A stretch of DNA of 64,000 nucleotides from Cellulosimicrobium sp. Marseille-Q4280 (GCF_943181405.1 NZ_CALPBY010000003.1:649760-713759); one strand, 5' to 3'; shown: positions 27,073-36,475, numbered from the stretch's first letter. Program-made: numbers and translations. Notes: generated by a model not told the origin, from the sequence alone.

Positions 27073-27803
27073 GCAGCGCGGCCTCGGGCGGGCCGGTCGT
27101 CGACCCCGTGCGCGTCGTCGTCGCCGACGACCAGGCGACGATCCGTCTCGGGCTGCGCATGATCCTCGACAACGAGCCGGACGTCACCGTGGTCGGCGAG
27201 GCGGGTGACGGGGAGACCGCGGTGGCGATGGCGCGAGCGCTGCGGCCCGACGTCGTGCTCATGGACGTGCGCATGCCGCGCCTCGACGGGATCGGGGCGA
27301 CGGCGCGCATCGCCGCCGACCCCGACCTGGCAGGCGTGCGCACGCTCGTCCTCACGACGTTCGACGACGACGAGTACGTCTACGGGGCGCTGCGCGCCGG
27401 GGCTGCGGGGTTCCTGCTCAAGGACGCGGACCCGCAGAGCCTCGTCGACGCGGTGCACCGCGTCCGCGCGGGCGACTCGCTCCTCGACCCGGCGGTGACG
27501 GGACGGATCATCTCGACGTACGTCGAGCTCGCGCGGCACTCGCCGCTCGCGGGCGGCGGGGCCGGGGACCGGGCGGGCGCGAGGGACGGGCTCGACGCCG
27601 TGACGCCGCGGGAGCGCGAGGTCCTGCTCGCGGTCGCGCGCGGGCTGTCGAACCGCGAGGTCGGTGCCGAGCTGCACCTCACCGAGGCGACGGTGAAGAG
27701 CCACGTGCGCTCGCTGCTCACCAAGGTCGCGCTGACGAACCGCGTGCAGCTCGTCGTCCTCGCGTACGAGGCAGGGCTCGTCCGCCCGGGCGACGGCGCC
27801 TGA
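27069..27803 (+). CDS. NarL/FixJ-family response regulator
   Basis: 244 residues. The receiver domain has VVVADDQATIR, the phospho-acceptor VLMDVRMPRLDG (D66), LTTFDDDEYVYGAL and the conserved Lys in GFLLKDADP. The C-terminal LuxR-type helix-turn-helix contains LTPREREVLLAVARGLSNRE-like features (here VTPRERE) and LHLTEATVKSHV. A Gly/Ala-rich linker of about 25 residues joins them. The GTG start overlaps the kinase stop by four bases, so the pair is coupled. Targets are unknown; the divergent membrane-protein/carboxypeptidase operon is a candidate. Confidence 0.94.
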   Translation: MSSAASGGPVVDPVRVVVADDQATIRLGLRMILDNEPDVTVVGEAGDGETAVAMARALRPDVVLMDVRMPRLDGIGATARIAADPDLAGVRTLVLTTFDDDEYVYGALRAGAAGFLLKDADPQSLVDAVHRVRAGDSLLDPAVTGRIISTYVELARHSPLAGGGAGDRAGARDGLDAVTPREREVLLAVARGLSNREVGAELHLTEATVKSHVRSLLTKVALTNRVQLVVLAYEAGLVRPGDGA

Positions 27804-27810
27804 GCCAGGC

Positions 27811-27830
27811 CCGGGCACGACCGTGCCCGG
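27811..27830. terminator. Hairpin between convergent response regulator and adhE
   Basis: Perfect 9-bp arms CCGGGCACG and CGTGCCCGG with AC between lie 7 bases past the regulator stop. It is positioned to end both convergent transcripts. Confidence 0.65.
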
Positions 27831-27884
27831 CGACGCGAGGGGACGCGCGTCGTCGGGCACGGTGTCCTGTGGCCGACGGTCGGG

Positions 27885-30608
27885 TCAGCCGGCCGGCACG
27901 ACCTCCCCGGCCCGCTCGCGGTCGGTCGCGAGGCGCGCGGCCCGGACCTCCTCGCGGCTCGTGCCGCGGTACGCGGCGGCGAGGATGTCGCGCATGTCCT
28001 CCAGCACGGGCATGCGGGGGTTGGCGGGTGCGCACTGGTCCTCGAACGATCGCAGCGCGAGCTCGTCGAGGCGGCTCATGAAGGCCTTCTCGTCGACGCC
28101 CTGGTCGGCGAACGTGGACTCGATGCCGACCTTCGCGCGCAGCTCCTCGACGGCCCGGGCGTAGGACTCGACGCCCTCCTCGGGCGTCGACGCCGGGAGG
28201 CCGAGGTGCTGCGCGATCTGCTGGAAGCGCTCCGGGGCGACGTAGCGCTCGTACTTCGGCCAGCTGGTGAGCTTGGTCGGGACCTGCCCGTTGTAGCGGA
28301 TCACGTGCGGCAGGAGCACCGCGTTGGTGCGGCCGTGCACGAGGTGGAACGTCGAGCCGACGGTGTGCGCCATCGCGTGCACGATGCCGAGCATCGCCGA
28401 GCCGAACGCCATGCCCGCGATGGTCGCGGCGTTGTGCATCCGTTCGCGCGCCCTGGGGGCGGACGAGCCGCGCGTGACCGACTCCTCGATGCTCTCGAAG
28501 ACCATCCTGATGGCCTGCAGGCACAGGCCGTCGGTGAAGTCGTTCGCGTAGACGGACACGAACGCCTCGGTCGCGTGGGTCAGGGCGTCGAAACCCGAGT
28601 CCGCGGCCAGCTTCGCGGGCATGGTCTCGGTGAGCACCGGGTCGACGATCGCGACGGTCGGCGTGAGCGCGTAGTCGGCGAGCGGGTACTTGAAGCCCGT
28701 CGCCTCGTCGGTGATGACCGCGAACGGCGTCACCTCGGCGCCCGTGCCCGACGACGTCGGGACGCACACGAGCTTCGCCCGCTCCCCCAGCTCGGGGAAC
28801 TTGTACGCGCGCTTGCGCACGTCGAAGAACTTCTCCCGCATGTCGGAGAACTCGATCTCCGGGTGCTCGTAGCGCAGCCACATGACCTTGGCGGCGTCCA
28901 TCGGCGAACCGCCGCCGATCGCGACGATCGTGTCCGGCTCGAAGTCGCGCATCGACTCCGCCCCGCGGTTCACGGTGCCGACGCTCGGCTCGGGCTCGAC
29001 GTCGTCGATGACCTGGATCGCGACGCGCTCCTCACGACGGGCGAGGACGTCGAGCACGCGGTCGACGACGCCGATGCGGCTCATCACCTTGTCGGTGACG
29101 ATCGTGACGCGGTGCACGTCGCGCATCTGGGCGAGGTACTGGAGCGAGTTCGGCTCGAAGTACGTCTTCGCGGGGACCTTGAACCACTGCATGTTGTTGT
29201 TGCGTCGTCCGATCCGCTTGATGTTGATGAGGTTGACCGCGGAGACGTTGTTCGACACCGAGTTGGCGCCGTAGCTGCCGCAGCCGAGCGTGAGGGACGG
29301 CAGGAGCGCGTTGTAGATGTCGCCGATGCCGCCGAGCGACGTCGGGCTGTTCCACAGCACGCGCACGGCCTTGACCCGCGAGCCGTACCGCTCGACGAGC
29401 GCCTCGTCCGAGGTGTGGATCGCGGCCGAGTGGCCGAGCCCGTCGAGCTCGACCATGCGCTCGGCGAGCGTGATGCCGTGCTCGGTGTCCCGCGCGCGCA
29501 GCACGGCGAGGACGGGCGTGAGCTTCTCGCGGCTGAGCGGCTCCTGGGGGCCGACGTCGTCGATCTCCGCGAGGATGATCGACGTGTCGTCGGGGACGGT
29601 GAACCCGGCCTGCTCCGCGATCCACACCGGGGACTGCCCGACGACCTTCGGGTTGAGCCTCGCCCCCGCACAGTTCGCGCCGCTCGCCTCGACCCCGAAG
29701 ATCAGCCGTTCGAGCAGCGCCTTCTCCTGCGGCGTCGCGCGGTAGGCGTGCAGGCGGTCGAGCTCGCGCATCGCGTCGTCGTAGACCGCGTCGTCGAGGA
29801 TGAGCGCCTGCTCCGACGCGCACACCATGCCGTTGTCGAACGCCTTGGACATCACGACGTCGTTGATGGCCCGGCCGAGGTCGGCGCTCTTCTCGACGTA
29901 CGCGGGCACGTTGCCCGCACCGACGCCGAGGGCCGGCTTCCCGGCCGAGTACGCGGCGCGGACCATGCCGTTGCCGCCCGTCGCGAGGATGAGCGAGACG
30001 CCCGGGTGGTGCATCAGCGTGCTCGTCGCCTCGATGGACGGGTGCTCGACCCACTGGATGCAGTCGTCCGGCGCGCCGGCCGCCACCGCGGCGTCGCGCA
30101 CGACGCGCGCCGCCTCGACCGAGGAGCGCTGCGCGCTCGGGTGGAAGGCGAAGACCACGGGGTTGCGCGTCTTGAGCGCGATGAGGGACTTGAAGATCGT
30201 GGTCGACGTCGGGTTCGTCACGGGCGTGACCGCGCACACGACGCCGACGGGCTCGGCGATCTCGACGACGCCCGTGAGCGCGTCGCGACCGACGACCCCG
30301 ACGGTCTTGAGCCTCGCCATCGAGTTCGGCACGTGCTCGCACGCGAAGATGTTCTTCGTCGCCTTGTCCTCGAACACCCCGCGGCCGGTCTCGGCGACGG
30401 CCATCTGCGCCAGGTGGCCGTGCTTGCTCAGCCCGGCCACGGACGCCTTGAGGACGATGCGGTCGACGTCCTCCTGGGTGAGGCCCATGTACTGGTCGAG
30501 GGCCTTGCGGGCCCGCTCGACGAGGACGTCGATCTCCTCGGTCGTGCGGGTGCGGACCTCGTCCTGACGGGTCTCGGCGGCCTTCGTGCTCGCGCCCTTC
30601 GCGCTCAT
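27885..30608 (-). CDS. adhE: Bifunctional acetaldehyde-CoA/alcohol dehydrogenase
   Basis: 907 residues, the usual AdhE length. The N-terminal aldehyde dehydrogenase half has VTPVTNPTSTTIFKSL, GVGAGNVPAYV and the catalytic Cys in NGMVCASEQ (C263). The C-terminal iron alcohol dehydrogenase half has AIGGGSPMDAAKVMW, VPTSSGTGAEVTPF, the Fe-ligand region GFDALTHATEAF and IVHAMAHTVGSTFHLVHG. It converts acetyl-CoA to ethanol in two NADH-dependent steps during fermentation. GGAGGGGA precedes the ATG. A Rex-type palindrome lies 87 bp upstream, so expression should rise when NADH/NAD is high. It indicates a facultatively fermentative organism. Confidence 0.97.
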   Translation of the reverse strand: MSAKGASTKAAETRQDEVRTRTTEEIDVLVERARKALDQYMGLTQEDVDRIVLKASVAGLSKHGHLAQMAVAETGRGVFEDKATKNIFACEHVPNSMARLKTVGVVGRDALTGVVEIAEPVGVVCAVTPVTNPTSTTIFKSLIALKTRNPVVFAFHPSAQRSSVEAARVVRDAAVAAGAPDDCIQWVEHPSIEATSTLMHHPGVSLILATGGNGMVRAAYSAGKPALGVGAGNVPAYVEKSADLGRAINDVVMSKAFDNGMVCASEQALILDDAVYDDAMRELDRLHAYRATPQEKALLERLIFGVEASGANCAGARLNPKVVGQSPVWIAEQAGFTVPDDTSIILAEIDDVGPQEPLSREKLTPVLAVLRARDTEHGITLAERMVELDGLGHSAAIHTSDEALVERYGSRVKAVRVLWNSPTSLGGIGDIYNALLPSLTLGCGSYGANSVSNNVSAVNLINIKRIGRRNNNMQWFKVPAKTYFEPNSLQYLAQMRDVHRVTIVTDKVMSRIGVVDRVLDVLARREERVAIQVIDDVEPEPSVGTVNRGAESMRDFEPDTIVAIGGGSPMDAAKVMWLRYEHPEIEFSDMREKFFDVRKRAYKFPELGERAKLVCVPTSSGTGAEVTPFAVITDEATGFKYPLADYALTPTVAIVDPVLTETMPAKLAADSGFDALTHATEAFVSVYANDFTDGLCLQAIRMVFESIEESVTRGSSAPRARERMHNAATIAGMAFGSAMLGIVHAMAHTVGSTFHLVHGRTNAVLLPHVIRYNGQVPTKLTSWPKYERYVAPERFQQIAQHLGLPASTPEEGVESYARAVEELRAKVGIESTFADQGVDEKAFMSRLDELALRSFEDQCAPANPRMPVLEDMRDILAAAYRGTSREEVRAARLATDRERAGEVVPAG

Positions 30609-30694
30609 GCGTCCCCTCCGGAGCCCGGCCTGGCCGGGCGACGGGCCGCGGGTGCTGCCAGGGCCGGATGCCCCGGCTCCTTCAGCGGTCTCTA

Positions 30695-30714
30695 CTTGTG
30701 AAGACTTTCACAAG
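30695..30714. promoter_or_regulatory. Rex-type redox operator upstream of adhE
   Basis: A near-perfect palindrome with 8-bp arms, CTTGTGAA-GACT-TTCACAAG. It closely matches the actinobacterial Rex consensus TGTGAAN-type half-sites with TTCACA. It lies between divergent adhE and prolyl oligopeptidase genes, nearer adhE (87 bp from its ATG). A minus-strand -10-like TAGAGA sits next to it at 30694-30689. Confidence 0.8.
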
Positions 30715-30801
30715 CCTCCTTCGGGAGCAAGACCCCGCAGGTGTCGCGCCGGACACAGGTCTTTGGTCCCGCCGCCGGAGGTCGCCGTAGGGTGGGGTCC
30801 C

Positions 30802-32988
30802 ATGACAGCCGAGCACGTGACGGACGCGATCACCCCTGCGACCACCGACACCGACCCGTACCTGTGGCTCGAGGAGGTCGAGGGCGACGAGGCGCTCGCC
30901 TGGGTCCGCGCCCGCAACGCCGAGGTCGCGGCGACCCTCGAGGTCCCCGAGGACTTCGCCACGACGGAGGCGGCGATCCGCGAGGTCCTCGACTCCGACG
31001 CGAAGATCCCCGAGGTCTCCCTCATCGGCGACCGCCTGTACAACTTCTGGCGCGACGCCCGCCACGAGCGAGGCCTGTGGCGCCGCACCACCGTCGACTC
31101 CTACCGCACCGACGCCCCCGAGTGGGAGACGGTCCTCGACCTCGACGCCCTCGCAGCGCAGGAGGGCGAGAGCTGGGTGTGGCACGGCGCCAGCGTCCTG
31201 CGCCCGACGCCGGAGCGGCTCGCCGCGGGCGAGCCGTGGCGGCACGCCCTCGTCGAGCTCTCCCCCGGCGGCTCCGACGCGGACGTCACGCGCGAGTTCG
31301 ACCTCGTCGAGAAGCGCTTCGTCGACCCCGCCGACGGCGGGTTCCACCGCGCCGAGGCCAAGGGCTCGCTCGGCTGGGTCGATCCCGACACCGTCTACGT
31401 CTTCACCGACTTCGGCCCGGGCACGCTGACGCCGTCCGGCTATCCGCGGGTCGTCAAGCGCTGGACGCGCGGCACGCCGCTCGCCGACGCCGTGACGGTG
31501 TTCGAGGGCACCGACGAGGACATGTACATCTCCGCGTGGCGCTCGCACACCCCCGGCTTCGAGCGCGACTTCGTCCACCGCTCCAAGGCGTTCTACTCCG
31601 ACGAGCTCTACCTCGCCGAGAACCCCGGGACGCCCGAGCAGGTCCTCACGAAGATCGACGTCCCCGACTCCGCCGAGGTCGGCGTGCGCCGCGAGTGGAT
31701 GCTCGTCGAGCTGCGCGACGACTGGACCGTCGGTGGCGCGACCTACGCCGCGGGCTCGCTCCTCGTCACGCGCCTGGACGACTTCCTCGCCGGCGACCGC
31801 GGCTTCACCGTGCTCTTCGAGCCGACCGCGACGACGTCGCTCGCGGGCGCCACGTGGACGCGCCACCACCTCGTCGTCAACGTGCTCGACGACGTGAAGA
31901 ACCGCCTCCACGTCCTCACCCCGTCCGCGGGGACGGCGGAGGACGCCGCCTGGGTGCGCTCCGAGATCCCGGGCCTCCCCGCGCTCGGCACGATCGGCGT
32001 CGGTGCGGTCGACCCGGTCGAGACGGACGACCTGTGGCTCGTCACGACCGACTACCTCACGCCGACGACGCTCTCGCTGCTCCACCTCGGCGATCGTCCG
32101 GGCGAGGCCGGGACCCCCGAGCCGCTCAAGTCGAACCCGGCGTTCTTCGACGCGTCCGGCATGACCGTCGCCCAGCACTTCACCGTGTCCGACGACGGCA
32201 CGCGCGTCCCGTACTTCGTCGTCGGCCGCGCGGACCTCGTCGCGGGCGCCACCGGCGCCGACGGCACAGCCGACGGCACGACCTCGGGCAGCGGCACGGC
32301 GCCCACGCTCCTCTACGGGTACGGCGGTTTCGAGGTCTCCCTCACGCCCGGCTACTCGGGCGCGCTCGGCCGGGCGTGGCTGTCGCAGGGCGGCGTGTAC
32401 GTCGTCGCGAACATCCGCGGCGGCGGCGAGTACGGCCCGGCGTGGCACCAGGCCGCGCTCAAGGCGGACCGGCACCGGGCCTACGAGGACTTCGCCGCGG
32501 TCGCGCGCGACCTCGTCGCGCGCGGGATCACGACGCACGAGCACCTCGGCATGGAGGGCCGCTCGAACGGCGGTCTGCTCGCGGGCAACATGCTCACGCA
32601 GTACCCGGACCTGTTCGCCGCGGTGATCGTCGGCGTCCCGCTGCTCGACATGAAGCGCTACACGAAGCTCCTCGCGGGCGCGTCGTGGGCCGCCGAGTAC
32701 GGCGACCCGGACGACCCGGACCAGTGGGAGTTCCTGCGCACCTTCTCGCCGTACCACCTGTTCGAGGGCGACCGCGAGTACCCGCCGGTGCTCTTCACGA
32801 CGTCGACCAAGGACGACCGCGTCCACCCGGGCCACGCCCGCAAGCTCGCGGCGCTCATGCTCTCCGCGGGCAAGGACGTCACGTACTACGAGAACATCGA
32901 GGGCGGCCACGGCGGCGCCGCGAACAACGCCCAGGCCGCCCACATGGCGGCGGTGCACTACCGCTTCCTCGCCGAGCGCCTGGCCTGA
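30802..32988 (+). CDS. Prolyl oligopeptidase family serine peptidase (S9A)
   Basis: 728 residues. An N-terminal beta-propeller starts with DPYLWLEEVEGDEALAWVRARN, the typical S9A opening. An alpha/beta-hydrolase domain follows, with nucleophile GMEGRSNGGLL (S588), the Asp motif STKDDRVHPGHA (D671/D672) and His in IEGGHGGAAN (H703). No signal peptide is seen, so it is probably cytosolic and cleaves short peptides after Pro or basic residues. The ATG is 8 bases after a -10-like TAGGGT (30788-30793) with TTGGTC 19 bp before that, so initiation is probably leaderless or nearly so. The 67-residue upstream open frame is not coding. Confidence 0.94.
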   Translation: MTAEHVTDAITPATTDTDPYLWLEEVEGDEALAWVRARNAEVAATLEVPEDFATTEAAIREVLDSDAKIPEVSLIGDRLYNFWRDARHERGLWRRTTVDSYRTDAPEWETVLDLDALAAQEGESWVWHGASVLRPTPERLAAGEPWRHALVELSPGGSDADVTREFDLVEKRFVDPADGGFHRAEAKGSLGWVDPDTVYVFTDFGPGTLTPSGYPRVVKRWTRGTPLADAVTVFEGTDEDMYISAWRSHTPGFERDFVHRSKAFYSDELYLAENPGTPEQVLTKIDVPDSAEVGVRREWMLVELRDDWTVGGATYAAGSLLVTRLDDFLAGDRGFTVLFEPTATTSLAGATWTRHHLVVNVLDDVKNRLHVLTPSAGTAEDAAWVRSEIPGLPALGTIGVGAVDPVETDDLWLVTTDYLTPTTLSLLHLGDRPGEAGTPEPLKSNPAFFDASGMTVAQHFTVSDDGTRVPYFVVGRADLVAGATGADGTADGTTSGSGTAPTLLYGYGGFEVSLTPGYSGALGRAWLSQGGVYVVANIRGGGEYGPAWHQAALKADRHRAYEDFAAVARDLVARGITTHEHLGMEGRSNGGLLAGNMLTQYPDLFAAVIVGVPLLDMKRYTKLLAGASWAAEYGDPDDPDQWEFLRTFSPYHLFEGDREYPPVLFTTSTKDDRVHPGHARKLAALMLSAGKDVTYYENIEGGHGGAANNAQAAHMAAVHYRFLAERLA

Positions 32989-33078
32989 GGTCCCGCGGCC
33001 GAGCGAGACGACGGGCCCGCCCTCGAGAAGGTCGGTGACGGGGCGAGCGAGGACCAGGGCGAGGCGACGCCAGGAGGG

Positions 33079-33120
33079 GTGGGCGCCCCCAACCCACCCC
33101 GACGCCCAGGGCGACCACTC
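33079..33120 (-). repeat. G-rich intergenic repeat, copy A (G-quadruplex-capable)
   Basis: Read on the minus strand it has GTCGCCCTGGGCG followed by four G tracts (GGG, GGGG, GGG, GGGGG; 33107-33086) with loops of 4, 1 and 2 bases. A near copy lies at 63930-63966, just past glgB. Here it begins about 50 bases beyond the GH65 stop, in the same orientation as that gene. The GGGGTGGG/CCCACCCC arms (33076-33083, 33093-33100) can also form a hairpin serving the convergent genes. Confidence 0.65.
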
Positions 33121-33168
33121 GTCGTCGGGCGCACGACCGCGGTACCACCTCGGCGAGAGGCGCGCGGG

Positions 33169-35643
33169 TCAGGAGTGCGGGACCGTCGCGGTGATGAGCG
33201 TGCCGTCCTCGCGCCGGTTGCCGGAGAGTGCGCGCAGGCTCGGGCGGCCGGGCCGGACCGGACCCTGGCCGTCGAGCGGGACCCGCACGACGTCGGCCCC
33301 GACCTCGACCTGCTTGCCCCGCACCCCGACCTGCACGGCGTCGCCCGTCTCCACGACGAGCTCGATCGCGTCGGGCAGCACGGTGACCTTGAGCCGTGAC
33401 CCCTGCCACGCGAGGCGGTACGCGAGCGACTCCCAGCCCTGCGGCAGGCGCGGGTCGAACGTCAGCTCGCCGTTGTGGTCCCGCATGCCGCCGAACCCGC
33501 ACGCGAGCGCCGTCCAGGTGCCGCCGGCCGACGCGACGTGCACGCCGTCTGCCGCGTTCGCGTGGAGGTTCGCGAGGTCGACGAACAGCGACGAGAGGAA
33601 GTACTCGATCGCGAGCTCGTGGTACCCGACCTCGGCCGCGATGATCGACTGCACGACGCCCGAGAGCGTCGAGTCGCCGGTCGTCAACGGGTCGTAGTAC
33701 TCGAAGTCGGCGAGCTTCTCCTCCGCCGTGAAGTGCTGGCCCTGGAGGAACAGCGCGAGCACGACGTCGGCCTGCTTGAGCACCTGGTAGCGGTAGATGA
33801 CGAGCGGGTGGTAGTGGAGCAGGAGGGGCCGCTTGTCCGCCGGGGTGTGCGCGAGGTCCCAGATCTCGCGCTCGAGGAAGTGCGAGTCCTGCGGGTGGAT
33901 GCCGATGCTCTCGGCGTACGGGATCGACATGTGGTCGGCGGCGCGCACCCACTCGGCGGGCTCGGTCATGCCGAGGCCCAGCCGGTCGACCATCTGCGCG
34001 TAGTCGTCGGGGAAGTCCTCGCGCATGCGCTCGACGACGAACGCGGCGGCACGCAGGTTGAACCGCGCCATGACGTTCGTGAAGAGGTTGTCGTTGACGA
34101 CCGTCGTGTACTCGTCGGGTCCGGTGACGCCGTGGATGTGGAAGTTGTCGTCGCCGTTGGCGCGCCAGAAGCCCAGGTCCTCCCACATGCGCGCGGTCTC
34201 CACGAGGATGTCGACCGCCTCGCGCCGCAGGAAGTCGGTGTCCCCGGTCGCGCGCACGTACTGCACGAGGGCGTAGCTGACGTCGGCGTCGATGTGGTAC
34301 TGCGCGGTGCCGGCCGCGTAGTAGGCCGACGCCTCCTCGCCGTTGATCGTGCGCCAGGGGAAGAGAGCGCCCTTCTGCGACAGCTCCTGAGCCCGGCGCC
34401 GCGCGGCGTCGAGCATCTGGTAGCGGAACCGCAGCGCGTTCCGCGCGTACCGAGGGCTCGTGTAGGTGAGGAACGGCAGGACGTAGATCTCGGTGTCCCA
34501 GAAGTAGTGCCCGCTGTAGCCGGAGCCGGTCAGACCCTTCGCCGGGACGCCGTTGCCCTCCGCCCGCGCCGTCGCCTGGGCGAGCTGGAAGAGGTTCCAG
34601 CGCACGGCCTGCTGGACCTCGGGACGCCCCCCGACCTCGACGTCGGAGCGCGCCCAGAAGTCGTCGAGCCATGACCGCTGGTCCGCCATCTCCGCCGCGA
34701 CGCCGCGGTCGCGCACCCGGTCGAGCGTGCGCCGGCAGCGGTCCACGAGCTCGCGCGACGGGACCCCGCGCGACGTGTGATAGGCGACGGTCTTCGTGAG
34801 CCGGATCGGTCGGCCCGGCTCGGCGTGCACGCGGAACACGTGCTTGGCGAGGTCCTCGTCGACCTGGGTGCGCACGTCCCACTCGTTCTCGGTCTCGAGG
34901 TGGTCGTCCGCCGCGACGGCGAGCGTCATGCCCGAGTTCGTGCACCGGTAGGACAGCACCAGGCGCTCGTCGTCGCCCCACTGCGTCTGCGGCTGGAGCA
35001 CCCGTCCGGCGAACTGCTCGGCCTTGCGCGGGTCGAACCCCTCCCCGAGGGACGCCGACCGCACGTGGTACTCGTCCTGGCCGTCCTGCCGGTTGAGCAC
35101 CTGCGAGGAGATGGCGACGGGAGCCGCGGCGTCGAGCATCGTCACCTCGAACGTCATGACGGCGAGGTGCCGCTCGACGAACGAGACCATGCGCTCCGAC
35201 CGGATCCGCACGCGCTTGCCGGACGGCGTGCGCCACAGCAGCTCGCGACGCAGCACGCCGTCGTGCAGGTCGAGCGAGCGCTCGTAGTCGACGAGGTCCG
35301 CGACGGGCAGCAGGAGCGGCTCGTCGTCGACGTACAGGCGGATCACCTTGGCGTCGGGCACGTTGACGATGGTCTGCCCGACCTTCGCGAAGCCGTACGC
35401 CTCCTCGGCGTGGTGGATCGACCAGGTCTCGTGGAAGCCGTTGATGAAGGTGCCGTGCGCGTGGGACTCGCGTCCCTCCTCGACGTTGCCCCGCATGCCG
35501 AGGTAGCCGTTGGCCGTGGCGAACAGCGTCTCGGTGACCCCGAGGTCCTCGGCGGAGAACCGCGCCTCGACGAGGCGCCACGGGTCGGCGGGGAAGCGCA
35601 GGCGGTCGACGGTGTGCTGCTCGTCGGAGGTCTTGCGGATCAC
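33169..35643 (-). CDS. Glycoside hydrolase family 65 disaccharide phosphorylase
   Basis: 824 residues, full GH65 length. An N-terminal beta-sandwich (GVTETLFATANGYLGMRGNVEEG) is followed by an (alpha/alpha)6 barrel with YSGHYFWDTEIYVLPFL and the catalytic acid region HGVTGPDEYTTVVNDN. The phosphate site includes GTWTALACGFGGMRD. A GTG start overlaps the beta-phosphoglucomutase stop (GTGA, 35640-35643). Phosphorolysis of maltose, trehalose, kojibiose or a similar disaccharide would give beta-glucose 1-phosphate, which the coupled mutase converts to glucose 6-phosphate. Which disaccharide is used cannot be fixed from sequence. No signal peptide, so intracellular. Confidence 0.93.
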   Translation of the reverse strand: MIRKTSDEQHTVDRLRFPADPWRLVEARFSAEDLGVTETLFATANGYLGMRGNVEEGRESHAHGTFINGFHETWSIHHAEEAYGFAKVGQTIVNVPDAKVIRLYVDDEPLLLPVADLVDYERSLDLHDGVLRRELLWRTPSGKRVRIRSERMVSFVERHLAVMTFEVTMLDAAAPVAISSQVLNRQDGQDEYHVRSASLGEGFDPRKAEQFAGRVLQPQTQWGDDERLVLSYRCTNSGMTLAVAADDHLETENEWDVRTQVDEDLAKHVFRVHAEPGRPIRLTKTVAYHTSRGVPSRELVDRCRRTLDRVRDRGVAAEMADQRSWLDDFWARSDVEVGGRPEVQQAVRWNLFQLAQATARAEGNGVPAKGLTGSGYSGHYFWDTEIYVLPFLTYTSPRYARNALRFRYQMLDAARRRAQELSQKGALFPWRTINGEEASAYYAAGTAQYHIDADVSYALVQYVRATGDTDFLRREAVDILVETARMWEDLGFWRANGDDNFHIHGVTGPDEYTTVVNDNLFTNVMARFNLRAAAFVVERMREDFPDDYAQMVDRLGLGMTEPAEWVRAADHMSIPYAESIGIHPQDSHFLEREIWDLAHTPADKRPLLLHYHPLVIYRYQVLKQADVVLALFLQGQHFTAEEKLADFEYYDPLTTGDSTLSGVVQSIIAAEVGYHELAIEYFLSSLFVDLANLHANAADGVHVASAGGTWTALACGFGGMRDHNGELTFDPRLPQGWESLAYRLAWQGSRLKVTVLPDAIELVVETGDAVQVGVRGKQVEVGADVVRVPLDGQGPVRPGRPSLRALSGNRREDGTLITATVPHS

Positions 35644-36383
35644 GCGGCGCCCCCCTGGCGGGCGGGCGCGTCGAGGACGGCGGCGTCGAGCTCGCCGAGA
35701 TCGCTCACGACGAGGTCCGCGCCGTGCTCGCGCAGCGCGTCGGGGCCCACACCGCGGTCGACGCCGAGCACCAGGCCGAAGTCGCCGGCCGCACCGGCCT
35801 GGACCCCCGAGAGCGCGTCCTCGACGACGACCGCCGCGGCGGCGGGCACGCCGAGGAGCTCCGCCGCCCGCAGGTAGGTGTCGGGGGCCGGCTTGCCGGG
35901 GATGCCCTCGCGCGCCGCGACGTTGCCGTCCACGACCACCTGGAAGCGGTCCGCGAGGCCGGACGCGGCCAGCACGGTCGGCGTGTTGCGCGACGACGAC
36001 ACGACCGCGACCGCCGCGCCCGCCGACGTCACGGCGTCGAGGAACCGGACCGAGCCCGGGTACGGCGCGATGCCCTCCTCGGTGAACATCCGGTTGACGA
36101 TCTCGTCCTTGCGGTTGCCCAGCGCGCACACGGTGCTCTCCCCCGGCGCGTCGTCCGCCGCGCCGCGCGGCAGCTCGACGCCCCGCGACGCGAGGAACGT
36201 CGCGACGCCGTCGTAGCGCGGCTTGCCGTCGATGTGGGCGAAGTAGTCGGCGGACGTGTAGGGCGCCAGGCCGTGCGCCGCGGTGAACGGCGCGAACAGG
36301 CGCTCCCAGGCGCGCATGTGCAGCTCGGCGGTCGGGGTGAGGACGCCGTCGAGGTCGAAGAGCACGGCTCGCAGGACGGGCAT
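35640..36383 (-). CDS. Beta-phosphoglucomutase (HAD family)
   Basis: 247 residues. HAD motif I is LFDLDGVLTPT (nucleophile D9, D11), motif II is AVVSSSRNTP, motif III Lys is in GIPGKPAPDTYL, and motif IV is VVVEDALSGVQAG. The His/Arg cap region TAELHMRAWERLF matches beta-phosphoglucomutases. AAGGACCTCC precedes the ATG. It converts beta-glucose 1-phosphate from the downstream GH65 phosphorylase to glucose 6-phosphate. The two genes overlap by four bases, so the pathway assignment is firm. Confidence 0.92.
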   Translation of the reverse strand: MPVLRAVLFDLDGVLTPTAELHMRAWERLFAPFTAAHGLAPYTSADYFAHIDGKPRYDGVATFLASRGVELPRGAADDAPGESTVCALGNRKDEIVNRMFTEEGIAPYPGSVRFLDAVTSAGAAVAVVSSSRNTPTVLAASGLADRFQVVVDGNVAAREGIPGKPAPDTYLRAAELLGVPAAAAVVVEDALSGVQAGAAGDFGLVLGVDRGVGPDALREHGADLVVSDLGELDAAVLDAPARQGGAA

Positions 36384-36399
36384 GGAGGTCCTTCGCGGT

Positions 36400-36475
36400 G
36401 GGGGGGGGTGAGGAGCGGGGTGAGCCCGGACCGGTCCGGGCGTGGGGGTCACGACAGGTCACGACAGGTCACGAC
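36400..36475. repeat. G9 run and 10-bp tandem repeat upstream of beta-phosphoglucomutase
   Basis: A run of nine G (36400-36408) sits just upstream of the mutase Shine-Dalgarno region. About 40 bp further up are 2.5 copies of GTCACGACAG (36448-36475). Both are slippage-prone. The rest of this 168-bp gap shows no gene; a -10-like TAGGCT on the minus strand lies near 36520. Confidence 0.6.
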
